DNA from: Bog-473 sp963782415
GTDB taxonomy: Bacteria; Actinomycetota; Acidimicrobiia; Acidimicrobiales; RAAP-2
Reading direction: 5' to 3'
Length of the DNA: 64,000 nucleotides
NCBI GenBank assembly: GCA_963782415.1
Contig: CAWAJT010000006.1
Coordinates: 186,001-250,000, forward strand
The notes beneath the pieces were generated by a model. The model did no database searches and had not been told where the DNA came from. It saw only the letters and a list, made by a program, of their open reading frames with translations. Positions 53,550 to 62,470 of the stretch are shown here, in pieces. The translations under genes and the position numbers were made by a program. How positions within the stretch are numbered: position 1 is the stretch's first letter; every line of letters begins with the position of its first letter.

Positions 53550-55453
53550 CCGGGTCGGACCAGGCCTCATCCGGCACCGACGGCCGCCGGGACCCACATT
53601 CCCCCGGGTCGGCGCTGCCCTTCGGCTTCTCGCACTCCATGCGAGTCCGCCTGCCGGTCTTCGCCCTCGTCATGATCGGCACGGTCCTGATCGCCGTGGT
53701 CCCGTACCACCAAGACGCCCGCCGGGAAATCTCCATTGCCGGAGTGATCTTCTTCGTACTGATCGCTGCCGCCTTCCTGCTGCCGTGGGAGCGGCTACCT
53801 GAATGGGCCTGGCTCATCATCCCGGTCGGGTATATCGCGGTCATCGCCATCATCCGCGACGCACAAGGGGGGTCGCATTCGGGGCTCGTCGTCGTCTACC
53901 TGCTCCCGATCGTCTGGCTCTCCCTTTACGGGAGACGGCTGCACCTGCTGATCGGCCTGTTCTGTATGGACCTGGCGCTCCTCGTCCCGCTCCTGATCGT
54001 CGGTCCGCCCAAGTACCCCAGCCTGGAATGGCGCCAGGTCGCCGTGATGGCGACCGTCACCACCGTGGTCGTGTCGACCGTCTTCGCCATGGTCTCGCGC
54101 GACCGGGCTCTGCTGACCGATCTGGCGCAGCAGTCCCGCATGTCGCGCCGGAACGCCCGAGAAGCGGACTCCGCCCGCGATCGCCTCGAGACACTGCTGC
54201 GCGCCGCCACCGGCAGCGCCATCATGGGCGTCGACCCGGCCGGCACCGTCACCTTCTTCTCCGCCGGTGCCGAACAGATGCTCGGCTATCGGGCGGCGGA
54301 GGTGGTGGGGATCCACTCCATCGCCGACTTCATCGACCCGGCCCAAATCGATGAACGGCGACAAGCGATCGATGCCATGCGGACCGCTCTCGAACCCGTT
54401 GACGCGGAAGCGGCAGCCGAGGTCCCGTGGACCGCCACCCGTAAGGATGGCCAACTGCGGCGCTGCGTCGTTCGGGTGCGGGCGCTGCCCGTTCCCACGC
54501 CCGACCCGGCGCTCGACGAGGAGTGGGGTGACGACGGCGAGCTCGGGCCCCCGGAAGCCGAGGCCGCCTCAGAGACCTGGACGACCACCGACGACGGGCT
54601 CGCCGCCGCCAACGGCGGCTACGTCGTCGTGGCCATCGACGTCACCGAACGCGAGGAGCTGGCGGCCGACCGGGAGCGGCTCTACGCCATTCAAAAGGAG
54701 GTGACGCAATCGCTGATTGAGCAGAACAACCGGCTGCGCGAGCTGACGCAGATGAAGGACGACGTGGTAGCAACGGTGTCGCACGAGCTGCGCACGCCGA
54801 TCACATCCATCCGCGGTTTCGTCGAGCTCCTGCTGGACGCCACCTCGGATCTGACCGAGAGCCAGGTCCGCATGCTCGAGACCATCGAGCGAAACGCTGA
54901 ACACCTCCAGCGCGTGGCCGAGGATCTCTTGGCCGACCCCGGCGCCGGGCGCGGGCTGCGGGTGGCCTTCACTGAATTGGACCTGAGCCGACTCGCGGAG
55001 GACGCGGTGCACGACGCCCAGACTTCCGCCGCCCTGGCCAACGTGACGTTGACGATCGACGCCGGCCACGCGGAGCCGATCTTCGGGGACCCGACCCGGC
55101 TGCACCAGCTCTTGGGCAACCTGCTCTCGAACGCCATCAAGTTCTCGTTCCCCAACGGGCGCGTGCATGTCATCGTCGACAACGTCGACTCCTATGCCCG
55201 AGTGCAGGTGCTCGACGAAGGGCCAGGGATCCCCGAGAACGAGCGGGACCAACTCTTCGAGCGCTTCTACCGGTTGGCGTCCTCGACCGAAATGGGCGTG
55301 CCGGGGACGGGTCTCGGACTCGCCATCGCCAAGTCCGTCGCCGAAGCACACGAAGGTTTCGTCGACATCGTCGACACCCCGGGTTGGTCGACGAACTTCA
55401 GGGTGCACCTTCCCCTGCGGATGCCGGTCGCTCCCGCCGTCGGGACCGCCTGA
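53546..55453 (+). CDS. PAS-domain sensor histidine kinase
   Basis: 635 residues. Five or six TM helices at about 32-190 form an integral membrane sensor module with short loops, followed by a PAS domain at about 215-370 (ATGSAIMGVDPAGTVTFFSAGAEQMLGY, DGQLRRCVVRVRALPVP). The PAS domain carries an acidic insertion (DEEWGDDGELGPPEAEAA). Then H-box VATVSHELRTPITSIRGFVELL, N-box LLGNLLSNAIKFS, G1 VLDEGPGIPE and G2 GTGLGLAIAKSV. It partners the upstream regulator. Ligand unknown. Confidence 0.92.
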   Translation: MTGSDQASSGTDGRRDPHSPGSALPFGFSHSMRVRLPVFALVMIGTVLIAVVPYHQDARREISIAGVIFFVLIAAAFLLPWERLPEWAWLIIPVGYIAVIAIIRDAQGGSHSGLVVVYLLPIVWLSLYGRRLHLLIGLFCMDLALLVPLLIVGPPKYPSLEWRQVAVMATVTTVVVSTVFAMVSRDRALLTDLAQQSRMSRRNAREADSARDRLETLLRAATGSAIMGVDPAGTVTFFSAGAEQMLGYRAAEVVGIHSIADFIDPAQIDERRQAIDAMRTALEPVDAEAAAEVPWTATRKDGQLRRCVVRVRALPVPTPDPALDEEWGDDGELGPPEAEAASETWTTTDDGLAAANGGYVVVAIDVTEREELAADRERLYAIQKEVTQSLIEQNNRLRELTQMKDDVVATVSHELRTPITSIRGFVELLLDATSDLTESQVRMLETIERNAEHLQRVAEDLLADPGAGRGLRVAFTELDLSRLAEDAVHDAQTSAALANVTLTIDAGHAEPIFGDPTRLHQLLGNLLSNAIKFSFPNGRVHVIVDNVDSYARVQVLDEGPGIPENERDQLFERFYRLASSTEMGVPGTGLGLAIAKSVAEAHEGFVDIVDTPGWSTNFRVHLPLRMPVAPAVGTA

Positions 55454-55479
55454 CCGCCGACCGCCTGACCGCCGACCGC
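55450..55479. repeat. 15-base direct repeat after the kinase stop
   Basis: CTGACCGCCGACCGC occurs twice in tandem, followed by a partial third unit (CTCACCG). It starts at the kinase stop codon, in the 93-base gap between convergent genes. Probably replication slippage. Confidence 0.55.
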
Positions 55480-55546
55480 CTCACCGGTTGGGCCCGGCCA
55501 GGTCCATCGCCCCGGCGTGCGAACAAGGCCCCACCGCCGGCGCGCC

Positions 55547-57346
55547 TCAGGCCGCCAAGAAGCCTCCGGACTGGTGCTCCCACAGGCGTCCGTAGACACC
55601 GGCACGGCCGGCCGAGAGCAGTTCGGCGTGGGTCCCCTGCTCCACCACGCGGCCGCGGTCGAGGACCACGATCCGGTCGAGCCGGGCAATGGTGGCCAAG
55701 CGGTGCGCTACCACTAGCGCGGTCGTGCCCTTCATGAGATGCCACAGCGCCTCTTGCACCAGCGACTCGGACTCAGAGTCCAAGGCCGACGTGGCCTCGT
55801 CCAAGACGAGCACTCTGGCTCGCTTGGCCATGGCCTGCGCGATGGCGACCCGCTGGCGCTGGCCGCCCGACAGCTTCAAGCCGCGCTCCCCCACGACGGT
55901 GTCGTATCCGTCGGGGAGCCGTTCGACGAACTCGTCGACGTACGCGGCGCGGCCGACGCGGCGCACCAGGTCCATGTCGACGCCGTTCGCGTGTTCCATG
56001 CCGTAACAGATGTTCTCGGCAATGGTGCGGTGCAGCATCTGGGGATCTTGGGGGACGTACGCGATGTGGCCTCGCAGCGAGTGCTGGGTGACGCAGGCGA
56101 TGTCCTGGCCGTCGATCTCAATGAGTCCATCGTCGCGGTCGGCGTAGCGAAGCATGAGCTTGGTCAGCGTCGTCTTGCCCGAGCCCGAGGGCCCCACCAA
56201 TCCGACATGCTCGCCCGGCTCAATCCGCAGATCCAGGCCCTCGAACAGCGGCGCGCCGCCGCGGTAGGAGAACCGGAGATCCCGGAACTCCACCCGCCCG
56301 TGCGGCACCACCATGTCGGGGGCGCCGGGGACATCGACGATGTCGGGCAGCGTGGCCGCGATCCCGGCGAATTTCGCGCAACGACCGATCGCCCGAGAGA
56401 TCAACCGGATGAACTCGAAGGACTCCTCCAGGCTGGTACCGACGAACGTGGCGTAGAACAGGATCAGGTACACCGCACCGGCCGCCGCCACGTGATGCAG
56501 CGCCAGGACGACGCCGACCAGAATGGAGGCCCAGTTGAAGAATGACATGGCCGACTCCATCTGGATCCGTGTCGTGGTGAAGACCCTCCGGGCGCGCAGG
56601 TCAGCGGCCATCGACTCCCCGACCAGAGCGTCGACATGGGCCATCTCGCGCTCCTCGGCCGCCTGCGAGCGCACCGTGGTCAGGTTGGCAATGGTGTCGG
56701 CAATCACCCCGCTGGCCCGCGAGTGCGAGTCAGAGAACTCCTTCTCCGCCGCGACGACCCGACCCATACGACGGTGCAGCACCAGCGCGAACACGCCCAC
56801 CAGCCCCGCCATCACAAGGCCGACGGGCCAGGCCACGATCCCGAGGACCACAATGGCCCCGAGCGTCGTGACGCTGATGCGCAAGATGCCCCACACCATC
56901 GCCTCGATCATGTCGGCGAAGGCCCAGGTCGACGTCTCTAGGGTCGCGATGACCTCACCCGAAGGCCTGTCTGTGTGCCACGCATGGCTCAGGCCGAGCA
57001 AGTGGTCGTAGCCGCTGGTGATGGCGCGGCCGAACGAGCGCAGCACGGCGCCCCAGTTCATCCAGCCACCGATGCGGCCGAAGACCGTGGCGGCCACCAG
57101 TACGAGCGCGTAGGCCACCAGCAATGGGCCGAAGGTTTGCCAGAGCCCCTCGTGCGAGGAGAGCTGCGCTATGCGGCTCAACAGCGCCGCGAAGATAAGC
57201 GGGGCCGCCACGGCGTTGGCCAGCGTGCCGAGCACGATGGCCGTGCAGGCTCCCACGAACGCGCCGCGGTCGGGCCGCATGAGGCCCCAGCAGTACGTCA
57301 GCGTGTCTTTGGTCGATGCGTTGGGAAAGAGGGTGCGTTCACCCAT
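55547..57346 (-). CDS. ABC transporter, fused permease/ATPase exporter
   Basis: 599-residue type IV half-exporter. Six TM helices in residues 25-315 and an ATPase domain: Walker A VGPSGSGKTTLTKLML, Q-loop YVPQDPQMLHRT, signature LKLSGGQRQRVAIAQAMA, Walker B VLVLDEATSALDSES, H-loop LVVAHRLATI. Probably works as a homodimer moving lipid, peptide or drug; unknown. ATG 57346 follows GGAG; a longer in-frame reading to 57532 exists but looks less like a family member. Confidence 0.92.
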   Translation of the reverse strand: MGERTLFPNASTKDTLTYCWGLMRPDRGAFVGACTAIVLGTLANAVAAPLIFAALLSRIAQLSSHEGLWQTFGPLLVAYALVLVAATVFGRIGGWMNWGAVLRSFGRAITSGYDHLLGLSHAWHTDRPSGEVIATLETSTWAFADMIEAMVWGILRISVTTLGAIVVLGIVAWPVGLVMAGLVGVFALVLHRRMGRVVAAEKEFSDSHSRASGVIADTIANLTTVRSQAAEEREMAHVDALVGESMAADLRARRVFTTTRIQMESAMSFFNWASILVGVVLALHHVAAAGAVYLILFYATFVGTSLEESFEFIRLISRAIGRCAKFAGIAATLPDIVDVPGAPDMVVPHGRVEFRDLRFSYRGGAPLFEGLDLRIEPGEHVGLVGPSGSGKTTLTKLMLRYADRDDGLIEIDGQDIACVTQHSLRGHIAYVPQDPQMLHRTIAENICYGMEHANGVDMDLVRRVGRAAYVDEFVERLPDGYDTVVGERGLKLSGGQRQRVAIAQAMAKRARVLVLDEATSALDSESESLVQEALWHLMKGTTALVVAHRLATIARLDRIVVLDRGRVVEQGTHAELLSAGRAGVYGRLWEHQSGGFLAA

Positions 57347-57724
57347 GGGAATCTCCAGGTGGGAGGTGGTGCGGGCGGGATCGAACTCGCGGACGCACCA
57401 GCGGTGCGCTGCGGAACTCGAGATTGCGTCCGGGCGGTTCAGCCCGGCGGTGTCGTGGCCGGCGTCAGTGGCCAGGAAGGCAGAGGTCGGGCCCGACCAT
57501 CCGGGACCTCCCTCCGACAGCACCGAGGGCAAAGACGGGCGGCTGGACCGCGAAGGCGGACGCGTACACGGCCGACTGCTTTGGAGTCCGGCCTGTCGTC
57601 ATTCCTGCCATGTGGTCACCTCGCTTCCGTCTTGTGGTGCAACCCCGTAACGGTAGCCGAGGAGCGCGGTGATGCGCGCAAGAAATGTGAATTGACGCGC
57701 CCGAGACGGCGGACGGGGCCGGCG
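57347..57724. other. 378-base gap between the ABC exporter and ruvB
   Basis: The minus-strand frame of the exporter stays open to 57532, so up to 62 extra codons are possible. Beyond that I see no gene, terminator with a U tract or clear promoter. Confidence 0.5.
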
Positions 57725-58831
57725 TCAGAAGAGCGGAGGCGTGTTCGTTGCGTCGGCGGCCGACGCCGGACGCACGAGGCCCAGGTGGGTCCAGGCGCGC
57801 TGGGTTGCCACTCGACCACGCGCCGTACGCTGGATCAGTCCGGATTGCAAGAGGAACGGCTCGTAGGCGTCCTCAATGGTGTCGGTCTCCTCGCCCACGC
57901 ACTGCGCCAGCGTGGTCAGCCCCACCGCCTGGCCACCGAACCGGCCGCACAGCGTGGCCAAGATGGCCCGGTCGACCTTGTCCAGGCCCAGCTCATCCAC
58001 CCCGAAGAGCTCGAGCCCGTCGCTGGCGATGGCCCCGTCGATGAAGCCCTCGCCCCGCACCTCGGCAAAGTCACGCACGCGGCGCAGCAGCCGGTTGGCC
58101 ACGCGCGGCGTCCCCCGGGACCGCTCCGAAATGCGAACGGCACCCTCGGCGTCGATCCGCACCTTCAATATGCGGGCGGACCGCTCGACGATCGCCCGCA
58201 GGTCGGCCGGCTCGTAGAGGTCGAGGCGTCCCACGAAGCCGAAGCGGTCGCGCAGCGGCCCGGCCACCAGGCCGGTCCGGGTCGTGGCGCCGACCAGGGT
58301 GAAGCTCGGGAGGTCCAGGCGGATGGAGCGCGCCGTGGGGCCCTTGCCGATCAGGATGTCGAGCCGGCCGTCCTCCATGGCGGAGTACAACATCTCCTCG
58401 ACGGAGCGGTGGAGACGGTGGATCTCGTCGATGAAGAGCACGTCGCCGTCCTGCAGATCCGTCAACAGCGCGGCCAGATCACCGGCCCTCGTCAGCACGG
58501 GGCCCGCGGTGATGCGGAACCCCGCACCCATTTCGCTGGCCACGATCCCGGCCAGCGAGGTCTTGCCCAGGCCCGGCGGCCCGGCGAAGAGGATGTGGTC
58601 GACGGGCTGGCCCCGCTGGCGGGCCGCCTGGAGGACGATCCCGAGGTGCTCGACCAACTGGGGCTGCCCCAGGAATTCCGAGAGCGAGCGTGGACGCAGG
58701 CCCACCTCTTCGAGCGCCTCGGCATCGCCCGATGCCACCGGGTCGAGGACCCTCTCGTCGGCACCCGACTCCGACTCTGACTCCGGGTCCGGCTCCACCG
58801 CCAGCACCTCACGGCGGGCGCGCGGGCTCAT
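57725..58831 (-). CDS. ruvB: Holliday junction branch migration ATPase RuvB
   Basis: 368-residue AAA+ motor of branch migration. LRPRSLSEFLGQPQLVEHLGIVLQAA, Walker A FAGPPGLGKTSLAGIV, Walker B LFIDEIHRLHRSVEEMLYSAMED, sensor LVGATTRTGLVAGPLRDRFG, arginine finger region, and winged-helix QSGLIQRTARGRVATQRAW. The N-terminus has an extra 25-residue Glu/Ser-rich stretch. ATG 58831 follows GAGGAG. Last gene of ruvC-ruvA-ruvB. Confidence 0.97.
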   Translation of the reverse strand: MSPRARREVLAVEPDPESESESGADERVLDPVASGDAEALEEVGLRPRSLSEFLGQPQLVEHLGIVLQAARQRGQPVDHILFAGPPGLGKTSLAGIVASEMGAGFRITAGPVLTRAGDLAALLTDLQDGDVLFIDEIHRLHRSVEEMLYSAMEDGRLDILIGKGPTARSIRLDLPSFTLVGATTRTGLVAGPLRDRFGFVGRLDLYEPADLRAIVERSARILKVRIDAEGAVRISERSRGTPRVANRLLRRVRDFAEVRGEGFIDGAIASDGLELFGVDELGLDKVDRAILATLCGRFGGQAVGLTTLAQCVGEETDTIEDAYEPFLLQSGLIQRTARGRVATQRAWTHLGLVRPASAADATNTPPLF

Positions 58832-58874
58832 GCGCCGCTCCTCGGCACGACGCCCCCCGTACTCGTGCGCAGCA

Positions 58875-59519
58875 TCACCTCGAGGCCAGCTCGCGCAGCG
58901 CCAACCGCAACATCTCTTCCACCCCGACATCGTCGCGTAGGCCGTCGAGCGCACCGCGGATCTCGTCAGGGGCGTAGCCGAGCTCGCTGAGGGCCGCCCG
59001 CGCCTCGGCCCGGGACGTCCGCGTGCTGCGCGCCCCGGATCCGTCGGTGCCCGCACCGCCGTCGCCACCACCGGTACCGGTCCCGGCCCCGTCGAGTGAG
59101 AGGTCGGGCAGGTCGAGACGGCTCTTGAGCTCGATCAGCAGCCGCGCCGCCGTCTTGCGCCCGACACCGGGCACCGTGCACAACGTGTCGAGATCCTCCT
59201 CGAGCACCGCCGTGGACAACGCCGCCGGCGACAGCGCCGCCATGATGGCCAACGCCAACGCAGGCCCCACCCCGTGCGAGCCCAGGAGCACCTCGAAGCA
59301 ACGCCGTTCGTCATCGTGCGCGAAGCCGTACAACACGATGGCGTCCTCACGCACGTGGGTGTGCACGTGGAGCGTCGACTCCCCGCCGGTCCCCGCCGTC
59401 ACCAACGCCGCCGCCGTGGCGGGGGTGACGGCCACCCGGTAGCCCACGCCGGCGACGTCAATGATCACCTCGCCCTCACCGGTCCGCCCCACCACCGCCC
59501 CACGCAACAGCCCGATCAC
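58875..59519 (-). CDS. ruvA: Holliday junction DNA helicase subunit RuvA
   Basis: 214 residues: N-terminal OB fold (MIGLLRGAVVGRTGEGEVIIDVAGVGYRV), two helix-hairpin-helix regions (HGVGPALALAIMAAL, VPGVGRKTAARLLIELKSRL) and a C-terminal RuvB-binding domain (RAEARAALSELGYAPDEIRGAL). A Gly/Ala-rich linker joins the parts. GTG start overlaps the ruvC stop. Confidence 0.96.
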   Translation of the reverse strand: MIGLLRGAVVGRTGEGEVIIDVAGVGYRVAVTPATAAALVTAGTGGESTLHVHTHVREDAIVLYGFAHDDERRCFEVLLGSHGVGPALALAIMAALSPAALSTAVLEEDLDTLCTVPGVGRKTAARLLIELKSRLDLPDLSLDGAGTGTGGGDGGAGTDGSGARSTRTSRAEARAALSELGYAPDEIRGALDGLRDDVGVEEMLRLALRELASR

Positions 59520-60121
59520 GACGTTCCCTCCTTGACGACCCCCTGCGCGGCTGCCCTGACGACACCCGGCGGTCCTGCGCCGACCAGCCGTTCCCTGCCC
59601 GAGCCCGAATCCGATTGCCTCACCGCGACTTCCATCGCCTGCCGCAGCGGCACCGTCGTCAGGTGGCAGATGGCCAGGGCCAGTGCGTCGGCCACGTCGG
59701 GCGGTCCGTCCACTCCTGGCAGCCCGAGCACCTGGGCCACCATGCGACCCACCTGATCCTTGGTGGCGGCGCCGTAGCCGACCAGGCCGAGCTTCACCTC
59801 GTTGGCCGTGTACTGCACGACCTCGCAGCCAGCCTCGGCGGCGACGAGCAGCGCCAGTCCGCTGGCCTGGCCGACCGACATGGCCGTCTTGGCGTTCACC
59901 TGGAAGAAGACGCGCTCGACGACCACCGCCTGCGGCCGCAGCTCGCGCACCAGCGCCCGCAGCTCCGTATGCAGGATCAACAGCCGCTCCGCCAGCGGCG
60001 CCCCGGGGTCCGTCTCGATGACCCCGGCCGCGTGCGCCCGCAGGGCCGAGCTGCCCTCGGCCCGCGCCACCAGCCCGTAGCCGCAGCGCGAGAGGCCCGG
60101 ATCGACGCCTAGTACGAACAT
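59516..60121 (-). CDS. ruvC: Holliday junction resolvase RuvC
   Basis: 201 residues with the four acidic catalytic positions in VLGVDPGLSRCGYG, VVVERVFFQVN and PPDVADALALAICH. The core ends at about residue 165 and a 35-residue low-complexity tail follows. TATTCT (60135-60130, minus) ends eight bases before the ATG, a candidate leaderless promoter for the ruvCAB operon. Confidence 0.96.
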   Translation of the reverse strand: MFVLGVDPGLSRCGYGLVARAEGSSALRAHAAGVIETDPGAPLAERLLILHTELRALVRELRPQAVVVERVFFQVNAKTAMSVGQASGLALLVAAEAGCEVVQYTANEVKLGLVGYGAATKDQVGRMVAQVLGLPGVDGPPDVADALALAICHLTTVPLRQAMEVAVRQSDSGSGRERLVGAGPPGVVRAAAQGVVKEGTS

Positions 60122-60129
60122 GCGTTCGC

Positions 60130-60135
60130 AGAATA
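60130..60135 (-). promoter_or_regulatory. Candidate -10 box of ruvCAB
   Basis: TATTCT, the closest match to the sigma-70 consensus seen in this window, eight bases before the ruvC ATG on the minus strand. Confidence 0.45.
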
Positions 60136-60220
60136 GTCGGGGGTGCTGCGCAGGGGTGGGATCAGGGTGAGCCGCCCGGTCGGAGCCGCCGGAACCGGGG
60201 CGGCGGCCTCCCTCAGGAGG

Positions 60221-60969
60221 TCAACCCTCGAAGGCGGCCAGGACCTCGTCGGGGATGTCGGCGTTGGAGTGGACGGCTTGGACGTCATCGTGGTCGTCGA
60301 TGGCCTCGAGGAGGCGCAGGACCTTCTTGGCCTCGGCCTCGTCGGGGACGGGAACCAGCTGGGTCGGCTCCAAGCTGAGATCGACCGACTCGGGGGTGAT
60401 GCCGGCGTCATCGAGGGCCTGGCGCACCGATTCGACGTCAGCCGGTGCGCTGGTGACGACCCAGGCGGCGCCGTTGCTCGTCATGTCCTCGGCGCCTCCC
60501 TCCATAGCGATCTCCATCACCTTGTCCTCGTCGTTGTCGAGGCTCACGGTCACGATGCCCTTGCGCTCGAACTGCCAGCCGACGGCACCGGGCTCGGCCA
60601 TGTTGCCGCCGTTGCGGCTGAAGAGGTTGCGCATCTCGGCGCCGGTGCGGTTGCGGTTGTCGCTGAGCGTCTCGACCATGATCGCCACACCGCCAGGGCC
60701 GTAACCCTCGTAGTTGATGGCCTCGTATCTGACGCCTTCGAGATCGCCCGTCCCCCGCTTGATCGCCTTCTCAATGGTGTCAAGCGGGACGCTGGCGGCC
60801 CTCGCCTTCTGGTAGGCGGTGCGCAGGGTGGCGTTGGACTCGATGTCCCCTCCCCGTCCCGCGCCGCGACCTCGACGAGGCGGATGCACTTGGCGAAGAT
60901 CTTGGCGCGGGCCTTGTCCTGGGCGCCCTTGCGGTATTTGGTGGTCGCCCACTTCGAATGACCCGACAT
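60221..60969 (-). CDS. yebC: YebC/PmpR family regulatory protein (apparent frameshift)
   Basis: Conserved DNA-binding/translation-linked regulator, commonly next to ruvCAB. The N-terminus (MSGHSKWATTKYRKGAQDKARAKIFAKCIRLVEVAARDG) and the rest (GDIESNATLRTAYQKARAASVP..., VDLSLEPTQLVPVPDE) are in different frames. Adding one G to the GGGG run at about 60853-60856 gives AARDGGGDIESNATLRTAYQKA and 249 residues; the length 749 is one short of a multiple of three. GAGG precedes the ATG. Confidence 0.92.
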
Positions 60970-61153
60970 TGAACCTCGTTCCTCCCTTCTTCTTCTCTTC
61001 TTCTTCGCCCCGGTGCGTGGTGGTGCCCTCGCCCCATTTGTGCCCTACGTGGCGGCCGCAGCCTGTGCCCGGGGCCGGGGGGCCTGGGACGGCAGGTTCG
61101 TTGCGGGGTGGCTGGGTACGTGGAAGACCGATTGTATCGAGGCCGGTCCGGGT

Positions 61154-61762
61154 TCAGCCCCTGATGAGAGTGACCGGCACGGCGACCGCCCCGTCCACCA
61201 CCAGGCTGTAGGTACCAGGGGGCGCCTGTCGGACCGTGGCTCGGGGCATGCGCGGGGAATTGAGCGGCAGGGACTCACTCTGATCCCACAGCCCGATGGC
61301 GGTCACGGTCGAGTGTGGGTCCAACTCGAATCCGACCTCGAGTGGGCAGTGGTAGGCCACGGGTCCGGGGAAGATCGCCGCGCCCGTGTTTGTCCGCACC
61401 ATCAGCGAAAGCGTTCCGCACGGTCCGACGGTGAGCGGCCGGCGTTGTTGCGGCAGGGTTTGCCGTGGCAGCGGGCCGCACGTGGTGGCTCCCGAGTTGT
61501 GAAGGCGGACCGTGACGCGTACGGGCTCCCCTGGCGTCAAGGCGTGCCGTGGCGCGGTGACACTGAGCGTGATGTGCCGCGCGATGCAGTTCTCGAAGGA
61601 GACGTGGGCTGACCGCGTCAGCGTCCCGGTCTCGGATGTGGCGTGACTCTGCCTCGGCGCGCTTCCGGTGCCTCCCGTGCATCCCGCGGCGAGTATTGGG
61701 GTGCATATGCAGAGAACGGCGAGGGGGGTCAGGAGTGCGGGTGCAGCGGCACGCAGCCTCAT
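61154..61762 (-). CDS. Putative lipoprotein of unknown function
   Basis: 202 residues. Lipoprotein signal with lipobox LAAGC (Cys28) after a hydrophobic stretch. The rest is predicted beta-rich: LTPGEPVRVTVRLHNSGATTCGPLPRQ and PPGTYSLVVDGAVAVPVTLI resemble an immunoglobulin-like secreted domain, with two or three further Cys residues. I cannot name the family. It should be anchored on the outer face of the membrane. 183 bases to yebC hold no visible gene. Confidence 0.7.
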   Translation of the reverse strand: MRLRAAAPALLTPLAVLCICTPILAAGCTGGTGSAPRQSHATSETGTLTRSAHVSFENCIARHITLSVTAPRHALTPGEPVRVTVRLHNSGATTCGPLPRQTLPQQRRPLTVGPCGTLSLMVRTNTGAAIFPGPVAYHCPLEVGFELDPHSTVTAIGLWDQSESLPLNSPRMPRATVRQAPPGTYSLVVDGAVAVPVTLIRG

Positions 61763-61806
61763 GACGAAGAGACGCTCCGACCGCCGGAACGGTTCGGCGT
61801 GGCCGC

Positions 61807-62466
61807 TCAGCCCGGGGGTCGGGTCGCCGCGTGCAACACGGACTCCACGTCCGCGGCAACCAGCTCGTAGGCACCCGTGGTGTCGACCCCCGTCTGCATT
61901 GCGGCCATGAGGAGGGAGATCACAATGACGACCATGCCGCGGGCCGTCTGGCCCGGCTCGATGTCCCGACGCACATCGCCGGCCAGCTGCTGGGCGGAAA
62001 TCAGTTCGCTCACGGTCTTGCGCAGCTCCTCCAGCGCGGGGATGTGGAGGAGTCGCATGGTGAAGTCCGGCTCGAGCCCGCCCAGAATGCGGGCGGCCAA
62101 CGGATGCGCATGCACGTGTGCCACCAGGGCCTGCATGATGACCCGCCCCCAGCGGTCGGGGTCCTCGTCGATCACCACGAGCGAGACGGCATCGTCAATC
62201 AGACCGGCGACGTCCTCGTCGACGGCGGCAACGAAGAGCGCCTCCTTGTTGGCAAAGTAGGGGTACGACGCCGTAGTGGAGAGCCCGGCGTCGCGGCAGA
62301 CGTCGGCGACCGACGTGCCGCGGTAGCCCTCGCGGGCGAAGCGGGCGACGCCAGCGGCGAGGAGGGCCTGGCGGGTGCGGTCGCCCTTCCTTAGAGGCGC
62401 GGCCGGCAACACCGCCGGCGCTGCCTGCGTCGGCGGTGTTGCCTCGGCTGGCTGTGGGGTTGGCAC
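61807..62466 (-). CDS. TetR/AcrR family transcriptional regulator
   Basis: 219 residues. An N-terminal Pro/Ala-rich 24-residue tail precedes the TetR helix-turn-helix: RTRQALLAAGVARFAREGYRGTSVADVCRDAGLSTTASYPYFANKEALFVAAVDED. The C-terminal ligand/dimer domain follows. GTG 62466 starts four bases after the diiron oxygenase stop, so the two are co-transcribed and the regulator may control its own operon. Confidence 0.9.
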   Translation of the reverse strand: MPTPQPAEATPPTQAAPAVLPAAPLRKGDRTRQALLAAGVARFAREGYRGTSVADVCRDAGLSTTASYPYFANKEALFVAAVDEDVAGLIDDAVSLVVIDEDPDRWGRVIMQALVAHVHAHPLAARILGGLEPDFTMRLLHIPALEELRKTVSELISAQQLAGDVRRDIEPGQTARGMVVIVISLLMAAMQTGVDTTGAYELVAADVESVLHAATRPPG

Positions 62467-62470
62467 CGGG

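Noticed and set aside
57376..57398. A tRNA T-arm-like sequence (GTTCGATCC on the minus strand) upstream of the ABC exporter
   Set aside because: The flanking bases do not form the 5-bp T stem and no acceptor, D or anticodon arm is present.
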